From a virus: a stretch of 29,323 bases of DNA. The translations under genes were made by a program, and so were the position numbers. The stretch covers positions 1 through 29,323 of the IMG/VR virus record IMGVR_UViG_3300006917_000103. One strand, given 5' to 3'. Under the pieces are notes generated by a model. It was not told where the DNA came from. It did no database searches and saw only the letters and a program-made list of their open reading frames with translations. Position 1 is the first letter of the stretch; each line of letters begins with the position of its first letter. Positions 16,701 to 23,587 of this stretch are shown here, in pieces.

Positions 16701-18168
16701 TTTGTCATATCAATATAAAGCATTAGACAATAGATACAAGCACTTCGGCACCAGAATGAGAATAGTTGGGAAAATAGAAGCAAGTGAAACACGTGGACAA
16801 ACACCATTAAACTCAACTCCATATTATGTATTACCAGGATCTCAGCCAAATCAAAGTTTAAATATATCTGGTGGTTCTGGAGGTATATCTGTACTATTAA
16901 ATCCAAATACTAATGTCGGATATTATTTTGAAATTATTTCATTAACAGAAAATAATGTTAGTGAATATTCTTCTGCTGCAGAAAATTTGCATAATGTTGT
17001 GTTTTATAAAATATTGGCTGATGAAAGTGGTAACGCTATACCAATTAAACTTTGGGGCGGGTTTACAAACATACTAGTTGATGATGGAAACTTTACTGGA
17101 CAATCAAGATTAATGGGAGAAGAAAATCCAACTGTATATGATTTAGCAGTTGAATATCAAGATCTAGGTTCCGTAAGACAATTTTATTTATATATAAATA
17201 ATCAGATAGTTGGAATTGTAGATGATAACAATCCAACGCCAGCATATAATAATATGGCTTTATTTGTTCGTGGTGGGTCTAAGTGTATGTTTGAAAATAT
17301 ATATGCATTAACAAATAATTATAGTCAGAATACAGTATTTGCTTTGGATACTCCAGTGTCTGCTGCATTTACAGATAATGAAATTAATGCTAATGAATCA
17401 TTTAGAAAGTATGCTATGTCTGGAGTTATACAGTCAACATATTTATCTGGAATTAGTTCAAGTCAACCACCTAAATTTAATATGTATTTTGAAGAATTTG
17501 GAAGCATAATGAGAGAGGCAGCATATCTTAAAGTTAGATATGATAAAGCATATCCAGCATTATATGCACAACTATCTCCAACGTTTAACAGAATTAAGGG
17601 ATATACCGTTTCTGGTTTTAGGGCTGGATCCTACGGTGCTGAATTTTTAATATTTAATTCAACAGATACAACAATTAATTTGGACGAAACAAGCGGAAAT
17701 TATTTAAGAATTCAAGGAATTACATTTACACAACAATCAGAAAATGAACTTACTGTTGATAATTATTTTACTAAAAACAGCAATTTTTCTGACCCGCAAA
17801 TAGGTAAAGATGGATTAATAATTTCGCCAATAAGAGCAGAACAAGATTATGATAAAATAAAAACAAGTAGATTGACATATGGAAGAAAAGAATTTGCAAT
17901 TGATTCTCCATACATTCAGTCAGAAGATGATGCAAGAGATTTGATGTCCTGGATTATTGAAAAAATTATGAAGCCTAGAAAGAGTGTAGGGGTAAAAGTT
18001 TTTAGTATGCCAATAGTACAACTAGGCGATATAGTTAATATAGAATATAAAAATGAAAACAACATAGATGTTGTCTCTCCATCTTCATCAAATTTTGTTG
18101 TATATAATATAGATTATCAAAAGGATATAAATGGTCCTAGTATGACATTATATTTGAGTGAGGTGTAA
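13768..18168 (+). CDS. Large tail-tip / hub protein with jelly-roll insert
   Basis: A 1466-residue minor tail protein. The ATG at 13768 overlaps the preceding TAA; an in-frame TTG at 13735 is rejected because it lies within the previous gene without a binding site. Residues about 400-640 (KVTGFSVKKSASDLG, then IKFYDIIIDVDGYDY and VASVLNDLAISTQTAMFFDE) and the C-terminus (VQLGDIVNIEYKNENN...MTLYLSEV) look like tail hub (gp27/Tal-like) domains, split by a long insert. Residues about 985-1190 resemble a LamG/concanavalin-type jelly roll (FGTRMRIVGKIE, LYINNQIVGIVDDN, NNMALFVRGG), a fold often used to bind sugars. It probably forms the tip that touches the host surface. No peptidase or glycosidase motif is evident. 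Confidence 0.75.
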   Translation: MFQNEDLKLHLESSNTIKTQSAVIAEWNMNIADNIFRIGNYRYRPTLSVSEKYKLIPNSFDQNDIGNFYTNATDADIKIDGGIDPSDNEQPWFLLSQNIKNKMIYSLEDCFKKFRPRSGINKATYIPGKKVHHSNMNMSNRPRYYMADKNDNFKYWTSYRTESGSVFGIANKQLNGQYFIDDACPFVVYNSPVPTNRIVVKMQTNVGSIDLGPFSGPGGSFTDPLYGDANKSTPVKWKIQYLKQNDWIDAVSFESNSRRKDGTAIIKSDGYVELAYGLKVPDKYRDVFIRAEEYYNESFLPKESINGYAYLIKQDKNDIGIYHIWFNGGWETFTPSYGWYLEEETVTRLTNFVTDLTDPITFISNNENKTVYREFENIKGIRIVVDTMNKVNSTFDLIEMSPRLVADISEKVTGFSVKKSASDLGTSGLPVGQLLASVGNLNIFDYDDAFNENNTGSIIHKYLSNNIQIKFYDIIIDVDGYDYLVPIKTLYCDAFPKYNPNDKKVNLELRDLYFYFESILAPQMLVTNVSLSYAVSLLLDSIGFSNYTFKRVDGEKELVIPFFYIGPDKTVASVLNDLAISTQTAMFFDEYNNFVMMSKNYMIPSSSQRQKSFTFYGSKDFTKDAAIENKSINTKLTNIIDIASTDKSVFNDGKINYKSRYIQRSYGTIKQASMVDNEASAKNWIYKPVLLWEVTGENSLRSINGEAQSQSAYSLSAIPLNSDLSSSLPIVVGNQLTNNTIDLGEAVYWLSRHSGYFYTNGEIIRFDAVQYSIPGAEKIIAREESNGKVTFTTTTTGAIGNVWISSNQEYQDYLSKLTFNGKIYPTGLVRIYSEPKYEEINGITVMKNGEVSRHGRGQFGTPVLSHKAGLDTYWTDNTYVRGMDMKSEFLFGLEYIGQTQDQIVEGVGEQLSESPAGVNNTKSKENKRTGIIKNFLSTSFTKETQNNTIKSTQTGSIQSSALVMNGPSFSTTETPINFLSYQYKALDNRYKHFGTRMRIVGKIEASETRGQTPLNSTPYYVLPGSQPNQSLNISGGSGGISVLLNPNTNVGYYFEIISLTENNVSEYSSAAENLHNVVFYKILADESGNAIPIKLWGGFTNILVDDGNFTGQSRLMGEENPTVYDLAVEYQDLGSVRQFYLYINNQIVGIVDDNNPTPAYNNMALFVRGGSKCMFENIYALTNNYSQNTVFALDTPVSAAFTDNEINANESFRKYAMSGVIQSTYLSGISSSQPPKFNMYFEEFGSIMREAAYLKVRYDKAYPALYAQLSPTFNRIKGYTVSGFRAGSYGAEFLIFNSTDTTINLDETSGNYLRIQGITFTQQSENELTVDNYFTKNSNFSDPQIGKDGLIISPIRAEQDYDKIKTSRLTYGRKEFAIDSPYIQSEDDARDLMSWIIEKIMKPRKSVGVKVFSMPIVQLGDIVNIEYKNENNIDVVSPSSSNFVVYNIDYQKDINGPSMTLYLSEV

Positions 18169-18169
18169 A

Positions 18170-18808
18170 ATGGTATATTTTACTGGAGATGGAAAAATTG
18201 TATATGATGATTATCCAATAGCGCCTACACATGAACAAAAAATGTCTTGGAAGTTTGGTAGTGATAAAAGAGTTACTAGTCAAGAGCAATTAGATGAATA
18301 TGGAGATTATATAAGTGGTCTTAATGCAATACCAGATGATCCAACAGTTTTATATCCAAATGGTTTGGTAAATAAAGATGTTAAGCCAGCGACTACAGAT
18401 ATTATATTATTTAAAGATGATACTCTTCCAATAGAAATAATGACTGACCTTATATTTGAAAATATAGGTGGTCAAGAATTAATTAATATTGTAAGATCTG
18501 ATTTAGTAAACGGTCAAAATATTTTATATCAACCAATTAAAAATCTTAGCAGCATATATTTTCAATATAATCCACAAAATATACTTGGTTTACAAGATAT
18601 AGATGCTAATTATTTTAAGCAGTTTCCTATTAATTTTTCAAGTAAAGTTCCTTTATGTGGTACTGGGCCTAACTGTTCTATTGTATATATAGACGAATCT
18701 ACAGGGGATTTAATTATTAATGTTATAAATTTAGCAAAAGATGAACAAGTAGAAATATCCATAATTTCTAATGGGGAGGTATTAGATGATACAATATATG
18801 AGGTGTAA
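18170..18808 (+). CDS. Tail-tip associated protein of unknown function
   Basis: A 212-residue acidic protein that I do not recognise. The ATG at 18170 is preferred to an in-frame GTG at 18158 because GAGGTG (18160-18165) lies between them at correct spacing. It has a middle part of strands and helices and a C-terminal portion (about 160-212) with two Cys in PLCGTGPNCS and then a strand-rich end (IVYIDESTGDLIINVINLA) that looks like a small beta sandwich. It lies between the large tip protein and a fibre-like gene, so it probably belongs to the tail tip or adsorption apparatus. Its end is followed after two bases by the next ATG. Confidence 0.72.
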   Translation: MVYFTGDGKIVYDDYPIAPTHEQKMSWKFGSDKRVTSQEQLDEYGDYISGLNAIPDDPTVLYPNGLVNKDVKPATTDIILFKDDTLPIEIMTDLIFENIGGQELINIVRSDLVNGQNILYQPIKNLSSIYFQYNPQNILGLQDIDANYFKQFPINFSSKVPLCGTGPNCSIVYIDESTGDLIINVINLAKDEQVEISIISNGEVLDDTIYEV

Positions 18809-18810
18809 TT

Positions 18811-19923
18811 ATGATAACTAATATTGGAAAAGGCATTATTGCAAAATATCTGATAGGACAGGCTCCTGCTTATGCGTCCTATATAGCAATTGGTTGCGGT
18901 GCAAAGCCATTAAATACAGCACAAGCATTTGGAGACTATACGGATAAAGAGGTTTTAGATTTTGAGATGTTCCGTGTACCTATCATTTCTAGAGGATATG
19001 TAAATGATAATGGAGTTGAAAAAATAGTTTTAACTGCAGAATTGCCAACAGATGAAAGATATGAAATATCAGAAGTTGGAATATATTCTGCTGGAGCAAA
19101 CCCGTCTGCTGGAGCATATGACTCAAGATCTTTATTTGCTTTTACTGTAAATGAAAACTGGGAATATCATGATCAACTAGGAAACGCTGGAGCATTAGAT
19201 ATTATTTATGAACCACTAGGAGAAAATAATACTATAGATCAAACACAAAAAGCCTTTCAAACAAACTCCGATAATTTAGTTTTTACAGATTCTGCAAGAG
19301 TTTTGAGATATGAAAGGGCAAGATTTTTCAATAACATTGTTATGATGAGGGGTGATTCTGCAGATTTAGGAATTTCTTCAAATCACTTATCAATAGGAGA
19401 AGGCTCTGCACATATACACCTTGCTGGAACCGCATTAGACTTTAATAAAAATTCACCTACAGATCAAATTAAATTAGCCTTTAGTGTTATCAATAAAGAT
19501 CCAGATGGAGCAATTGTTCCAGACAAGGTTAGAATATTATTAGAGTTTGCAGAATCAGATGCTCCAGGAGTTAATGAATGGGCAAGGTTTGAAGTCGTTA
19601 TGGATGCAAACGACTATGATTTTGAAAATAATAGGTATTATGTAATAACGAAACAACTACAAGAACTATATAAAAGTTCTGGTTTTACTTGGAATAACGT
19701 TTCAATAGTTAAGATTTATACAACTGTTATAAAAGATAATGAACCTTCTGAAAACTTTTATATAGGATTAGATGCAATTAGGTTTGAAAATATATCAACT
19801 ACTAATCCAATATATGGTTTAACGGGATATACAGTATTAAAAAATACCAATGCTGAAACCGTTATTAAAGAAGCCAATACAACAAATTATATAGAATTTA
19901 GATTTGCAATGGATGTGCAATAA
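18811..19923 (+). CDS. Tail fibre-like minor tail protein
   Basis: A 370-residue protein. Its first 130 residues (ITNIGKGIIAKYLIGQAPAY, IAIGCGAKPL, ISEVGIYSAGA) match the attachment-domain style of phage tail fibres, which fixes the fibre to the tail tip. The rest is beta-rich, with SIGEGSAHIHLAGTALDF, IKLAFSVINKDPDG, VRILLEFAES and FYIGLDAIRFENIS, the pattern of a carbohydrate-binding-like jelly roll, which suggests host-surface recognition. GAGGTG precedes the start and its TAA overlaps the next ATG (19921-19925). The fibre role is inferred from domain style and position. Confidence 0.65.
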   Translation: MITNIGKGIIAKYLIGQAPAYASYIAIGCGAKPLNTAQAFGDYTDKEVLDFEMFRVPIISRGYVNDNGVEKIVLTAELPTDERYEISEVGIYSAGANPSAGAYDSRSLFAFTVNENWEYHDQLGNAGALDIIYEPLGENNTIDQTQKAFQTNSDNLVFTDSARVLRYERARFFNNIVMMRGDSADLGISSNHLSIGEGSAHIHLAGTALDFNKNSPTDQIKLAFSVINKDPDGAIVPDKVRILLEFAESDAPGVNEWARFEVVMDANDYDFENNRYYVITKQLQELYKSSGFTWNNVSIVKIYTTVIKDNEPSENFYIGLDAIRFENISTTNPIYGLTGYTVLKNTNAETVIKEANTTNYIEFRFAMDVQ

Positions 19924-20363
19924 TGTCTAGTCCAGATCAAGGAATAAAAAAAGTTATTATTCCAAAATCTAAACTTCCAGGTTTTTTTGGCAACAATAAA
20001 ACATACGTTTTACGATATAGATTTATTTCAGAAGATAAAAATAGAACATCTCACTGGTCTCCAGTTTATAAAATAATTGCTGAAGATACACCAGTAGAAA
20101 TTTTAAATAGTATGGTAATAGATACTAATAACCGTGTTATTAATTTAACATGGGAACCTCAGTTAAATATAGGAGAATATCACTTATATGTTAAATGGAA
20201 TAATCTAGATTGGCAATATTATGGCAAAACATCTCAGACAAATTATTCAATTGTTTATTCTTCAGATAAAGAGTATATTAATGTTGCTGTTCAGACAAAC
20301 ACAATTCCACTTGAAAGATTTCAAAATGCAACATTATTTGAAAATGAAGGAAGTCTGATATAA
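19923..20363 (+). CDS. Small tail protein with fibronectin III-like domain
   Basis: A 146-residue protein. The central part (about 22-130) has the strand order and key aromatics of fibronectin type III domains: YVLRYRFISEDKNRTSHWSP, then NLTWEPQL, YHLYVKWNN and INVAVQT. Such domains are common accessories of phage tail tips and fibres and are thought to help bind host surfaces. It overlaps the preceding fibre gene by one base. The last four bases of its end region (TATAATT, 20359-20365) double as the -10 of the next gene's promoter. Whether it is one full and one partial domain cannot be settled by eye. Confidence 0.62.
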   Translation: MSSPDQGIKKVIIPKSKLPGFFGNNKTYVLRYRFISEDKNRTSHWSPVYKIIAEDTPVEILNSMVIDTNNRVINLTWEPQLNIGEYHLYVKWNNLDWQYYGKTSQTNYSIVYSSDKEYINVAVQTNTIPLERFQNATLFENEGSLI

Positions 20364-20364
20364 T
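20356..20364 (+). promoter_or_regulatory. Extended -10 promoter TGATATAAT
   Basis: TG at 20356-20357, one spacer base, then TATAAT at 20359-20364, overlapping the stop codon of the preceding gene. The predicted transcript starts near 20371, exactly at GGAGG (20371-20375), so the leader to the ATG at 20380 would be only about nine bases. No -35 is visible. Confidence 0.65.
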
Positions 20365-20379
20365 TAGACAGGAGGAAAT

Positions 20380-20823
20380 ATGGCAAAAATACCTTTACCA
20401 GAACTAGGTCAACCGCTTGACGTTTCATATATATATCAAATTGCAAATGCAATTAACGAGTTATCATTACAGATTTCTCCAGCAATATATAAATATGTTA
20501 CAGTGGATGTCCCTAATGGAGTATCACAAAATGCAAAGGCATCTGAAACAAGAATAATTGCAGGCTATACAGATGTTGTAAAAAGTTCTAATCAGAGTAT
20601 CGGAAGCCAGCAACCTTTTTCGTATAACTTTCCCGCAGATTTTAAATTTGCCCCAATTGTTACAGCAAGTCCAATTAATATTGGCGGAACAGAAGCAGGA
20701 AAAAATGTTTCGGTAGTAATAAAAAGTATTACTACATCAAAGGTAGATGGCGTTGTTAATTTTAATTCTAGTGGAGATGTATCCATTGGTATTAATTTAA
20801 TTATTGTCGGCATACCCAATTAA
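20380..20823 (+). CDS. Minor tail / fibre tip protein, lectin-like
   Basis: A 147-residue protein with a strong ribosome site (ACAGGAGGAAAT). An N-terminal helix (LDVSYIYQIANAINELSLQ) could trimerise. The rest is strand-rich, with FSYNFPADFKFAPIVTASPI, then KNVSVVIKSITTS and INLIIVGIP, the layout of the H-type-lectin-like domain that ends many phage fibres. A role in host binding is therefore likely but inferred. It has its own promoter, unlike the other fibre genes, so it may be made at a different level. Its TAA overlaps the next gene's ATG. Confidence 0.62.
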   Translation: MAKIPLPELGQPLDVSYIYQIANAINELSLQISPAIYKYVTVDVPNGVSQNAKASETRIIAGYTDVVKSSNQSIGSQQPFSYNFPADFKFAPIVTASPINIGGTEAGKNVSVVIKSITTSKVDGVVNFNSSGDVSIGINLIIVGIPN

Positions 20824-21014
20824 TGATTAAATGTAAAAAATGTTTAAAAAATATGATGGTAGACAGAGTATACAACTCATTCTCTCATATAGAAATATAT
20901 TGTTTTATTTGTGGATCAAGAAAATTTTTTCATCCACCGTCTGATTCGGAGGAAGGTAGATGGTTGCTAAAAAAGGAATTAGAACGAGCGAAGAATACAA
21001 TCTCTCCCCTGTAA
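20823..21014 (+). CDS. Zinc-ribbon protein
   Basis: A 63-residue basic protein with two Cys pairs, C4-x2-C7 (CKKC) and C27-x2-C30 (CFIC), the spacing of a zinc ribbon. Aromatic residues around the second pair and a basic C-terminal helix (WLLKKELERAKN) suggest nucleic-acid or protein binding. The start overlaps the preceding stop (TAATG). The last 55 bases overlap the next gene in another frame. Similar tiny zinc-ribbon proteins occur widely in phages, mostly without a known role. Confidence 0.75.
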   Translation: MIKCKKCLKNMMVDRVYNSFSHIEIYCFICGSRKFFHPPSDSEEGRWLLKKELERAKNTISPL

Positions 21015-21502
21015 TTCAGGGTAGTAAAAAAATTTGGTTTTTAAATAAAGATCTTGTAAGGGTGATTCATTCTAATAGATCAAATGGCATTATGTCTATT
21101 TATAATATTACAAAAGATAAAATTGAAAGTTGTTTAATAAGCGAATTTAAAAATAAAAAAGAAAGAGCATATACTGTATCAGAAGCAGCAGATCTTGTCA
21201 ATAGACATAGAAAATATATGCCAACATTAATGAAACGTGGAATAATACCTACTCCGATTGGAGCACAAAAAGATGGTAAAAGAGGATGGCAAGTAAGATC
21301 TTATTATTCAGAATCGCAAGTTAAAGAGATTCGTGATATACTGGCTACATACCATATTGGTAGACCAAGAAAAGATAATTTAATAACAAACGATATCACT
21401 CCCACTAAGGCTGAATTGACACGCAGAATGGGAGATGGTATACTAACATATACAAAGACTGAAGATGGTAGATATATACCAGTTTGGTCAGAATCAATAT
21501 AG
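20960..21502 (+). CDS. Winged-helix (MerR/excisionase-like) DNA-binding protein
   Basis: A 180-residue protein starting at an ATG with a strong GGAGGAAGG (20948-20956) placed inside the upstream zinc-ribbon gene. Residues 70-95 (AYTVSEAADLVNRHRKYMPT then LMKRGIIP) form a helix-turn-helix of the MerR/excisionase type, with a wing at 96-115 and a following helix at 118-129. GRPRK at 134-138 is an AT-hook-like minor-groove motif. It is probably a transcription factor or DNA-architectural protein. Its place between the late tail genes and the replication genes fits a switch role, but targets cannot be read from this window. Confidence 0.78.
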   Translation: MVAKKGIRTSEEYNLSPVIQGSKKIWFLNKDLVRVIHSNRSNGIMSIYNITKDKIESCLISEFKNKKERAYTVSEAADLVNRHRKYMPTLMKRGIIPTPIGAQKDGKRGWQVRSYYSESQVKEIRDILATYHIGRPRKDNLITNDITPTKAELTRRMGDGILTYTKTEDGRYIPVWSESI

Positions 21503-21516
21503 CAGAAGGGTATGAA

Positions 21517-21723
21517 ATGGAAGATACAAAAGTATCAGTAACACTTGGCTACACACTCAATCTTGGAAACTTTCAATCTTTAAGATTAGACTTAGGTGTA
21601 GTAGATTCAAAGCGTGATGGTGAAAATACAGATCAAGCATTTGAACGTGTATATAAATTTGTTGAAGATAAGTTAACAACAAAAATTACAGAAGCAAAAG
21701 CAGAACTAGCCGAAAGCGAGTAG
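21517..21723 (+). CDS. Small conserved-type phage protein, unknown function
   Basis: A 68-residue acidic protein. The ATG at 21517 follows AGAAGGG (21504-21510); an in-frame TTG at 21484 lies inside the previous gene and is rejected. The first half is strand-like (VSVTLGYTLNLGNFQSLRLD), the second half helical and charged (AFERVYKFVEDKLTTKITEA). I recall similarly built small proteins next to replication genes in other phages, but no function. The codons are relatively C- and CTT-rich, so it may be well expressed. Confidence 0.72.
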   Translation: MEDTKVSVTLGYTLNLGNFQSLRLDLGVVDSKRDGENTDQAFERVYKFVEDKLTTKITEAKAELAESE

Positions 21724-21724
21724 T

Positions 21725-22033
21725 GTGACAGACAAACAGAAGCGCATGGCTCTGTTGAGTAGGTTTGATAAACACTATAAGTTTAAACTAGGACAAGGGC
21801 CACAGTATAATAAGTGGATTGAACAATGGTCTGCTGATGCATTAGTAGAGTCTTATGGACTTGATAAATGTTATCAATTATTAGAATATTATTTTGAAGT
21901 TACGGATAATCCAACATGGAATCATTTTGCTTATATTGCACATGATATACTGGAAGCAATACATCAACAACAAAAAGATTTAGAAGAAAGACAGCAGCGT
22001 AGGGAAAAAGCAAAGGAATGGCTAAGTGAATAA
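21725..22033 (+). CDS. Small helical protein before the helicase, possible helicase loader
   Basis: A 102-residue protein using a GTG start one base after the previous stop. It is almost entirely helical, with many Trp/Tyr (YNKWIEQWSADALVESYGL, NPTWNHFAYIAHDILEAI) and a charged C-terminal helix (QQKDLEERQQRREKAKEWL). It overlaps the helicase start by eight bases. A small helical protein coupled directly upstream of a DnaB-type helicase could be its loader, as in several phage replication modules, but there is no ATPase motif and no family that I can name. The loader role is inferred from position only. Confidence 0.7.
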   Translation: MTDKQKRMALLSRFDKHYKFKLGQGPQYNKWIEQWSADALVESYGLDKCYQLLEYYFEVTDNPTWNHFAYIAHDILEAIHQQQKDLEERQQRREKAKEWLSE

Positions 22034-23252
22034 TTCAGAATCAAAACTTATATCTGCCGTTCTTAAAGATAAGCAAGCGCATGTTATGCTTCAGGCCAAT
22101 GTTGAGGGCATACTAAAAACACACTTAGATGTTTGGCAATTTATAAGAAAATATTATGAGCATAATGGAACAGTTCCTCCAACAGAATTAGTTGTAGAAA
22201 AATTTAGAGATTTTGAACCAGTAGATGGAATTGGTTCTACAAAGCATCATCTTGAAGAGTTACAATCTGAATATCTAGTTAATAGTCTTAAAGATATATT
22301 AAGATCTGCTGCGACAGAAGTTCAGGGTGGTCTTGGTGTCGAGGCATTAGAATCTTTAATATCAAAAACAGCAGAACTTAGAAAAAACACAGCAGCAATT
22401 CGTGATATAGATGTAACAGATTTAGATTCTGCTATTGCATATTTTGAAAATCTTAAAAAGCAACAAGAGGCTGGTGCCCTTGGAATTAAAACTGGACTTC
22501 CAGGATTTGATAATTATTTGCCTTCTGGAATTATGCCAGGACAATTAGGAGTCTTTCTTGCATATCCAGGCATAGGAAAGTCATGGTTGTCCCTCTATTT
22601 TGCTGTACAGGCTTGGAAACAGGGTCGTAGTCCAATGATTATAAGTCTTGAAATGTCTGAGACAGAAGTGCGTAATCGTGTATTTGCAATTATGGGCGAA
22701 GGATTATGGTCACATCGTAAATTAAGTGCTGGTCAAATTGAAATGGACATGTTGAAATCTTGGCATACTAAAAATGTTCAGGGTAGACCAGAATTTCATA
22801 TCATATCAAACGATACAGGCGGAGATATAACTCCATTAGTTTTACGTGGCAAAATAGATCAATATAAACCAGACTTTGTTATTGTAGATTATTTACAATT
22901 AATGAGTCCTAATACTAAGTCTGACAATGAAACTATTCGTATGAAAAATCTTTCACGTGAATTAAAGTTAATGGCAATCGCTGAAGAAGTCCCAATTATT
23001 GCCATATCATCTGCTACCCCCGATGATGTCACTAAACTTGAAACAGTTCCAACACTTGGTCAAACAGCATGGTCACGTCAAATTGCCTATGATGCTGACT
23101 GGGTTCTTGCTTTAGGTAGGGCTACAAATAGCGATATTATAGAATGCGTATTTCGCAAGAATCGCAATGGTTTTATGGGTGAATTTTTGGTTCAGGCTGA
23201 CTTTGACAAGGGATATTATAGGTATAAAGATTATGAAGATAAGTCAGTATAA
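22026..23252 (+). CDS. dnaB: DnaB-type replicative DNA helicase
   Basis: A 408-residue RecA-fold helicase that unwinds the fork ahead of the polymerase. The N-terminal helical domain (1-130) is of the DnaB type. TGLPGFDNYLPSGIMPGQLG precedes Walker A, PGIGKS (181-186). ISLEMSETEVRNRVF is the DnaB H1a-like segment. Walker B is FVIVDYLQLM (284-293). The sensor region TLGQTAWSRQIAYDADWVLA and the C-terminal FRKNRNGFMGEF complete the fold. It is slightly shorter than bacterial DnaB (about 450-470). The start is a GTG overlapping the preceding gene by eight bases. Loading and coordination with the primase three genes' distance downstream are expected from the family. Confidence 0.93.
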   Translation: MNNSESKLISAVLKDKQAHVMLQANVEGILKTHLDVWQFIRKYYEHNGTVPPTELVVEKFRDFEPVDGIGSTKHHLEELQSEYLVNSLKDILRSAATEVQGGLGVEALESLISKTAELRKNTAAIRDIDVTDLDSAIAYFENLKKQQEAGALGIKTGLPGFDNYLPSGIMPGQLGVFLAYPGIGKSWLSLYFAVQAWKQGRSPMIISLEMSETEVRNRVFAIMGEGLWSHRKLSAGQIEMDMLKSWHTKNVQGRPEFHIISNDTGGDITPLVLRGKIDQYKPDFVIVDYLQLMSPNTKSDNETIRMKNLSRELKLMAIAEEVPIIAISSATPDDVTKLETVPTLGQTAWSRQIAYDADWVLALGRATNSDIIECVFRKNRNGFMGEFLVQADFDKGYYRYKDYEDKSV

Positions 23253-23253
23253 T
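23248..23253 (+). promoter_or_regulatory. Possible leaderless -10 (TATAAT) before 23261
   Basis: TATAAT overlaps the helicase stop codon and ends eight bases before the ATG at 23261, which has no ribosome binding site. The geometry matches the leaderless promoter at 3999-4007, but the TG is missing and Val-stop codons easily create TATAA by chance, so support is modest. Confidence 0.35.
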
Positions 23254-23260
23254 ATGTGCC

Positions 23261-23587
23261 ATGGAGACATATCAGCACAAACCTATAAAAAGGTTTGGGA
23301 TGGACGGAGTTATTTATGATGACTCCTCTATATATAGATTACAGCAAGAATATATCAGATTATTGGTATCTGAAATGCGCTTGTCTGGATATGTTCCAAG
23401 ATTTGATATTGACCCTCAGTTTACAATAGAATACAATGAAAAAAATAATACATATAATTTTATATTAAGTATATATGGAATATATATAGGGAGAAAAAAG
23501 AGCGAATGGATACTAGGAATAGACGGTACGAAAGCAGTTCATACACAGCCAACCAGATTAAAAGAGTTCTCTCAGGATCTGGCATAA
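23261..23587 (+). CDS. Small protein of unknown function between helicase and primase
   Basis: A 108-residue protein that I do not recognise. It has an N-terminal helical part (IYRLQQEYIRLLVSEMRLSG) and a strand-rich middle (PQFTIEYNEKNNTYNFILSI, then YGIYIGRKKSEWILGIDG). Its last 82 bases overlap the primase start in another frame, a larger overlap than elsewhere in the window. The start has no clear ribosome site; a TATAAT just upstream may make it leaderless. Its position suggests a replication accessory, without further evidence. Confidence 0.62.
   Translation: METYQHKPIKRFGMDGVIYDDSSIYRLQQEYIRLLVSEMRLSGYVPRFDIDPQFTIEYNEKNNTYNFILSIYGIYIGRKKSEWILGIDGTKAVHTQPTRLKEFSQDLA

Noticed and set aside
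21484-21516. TTG start for the small protein at 21517.
   Set aside because: It falls inside the upstream DNA-binding gene; AGAAGGG points to the ATG at 21517.
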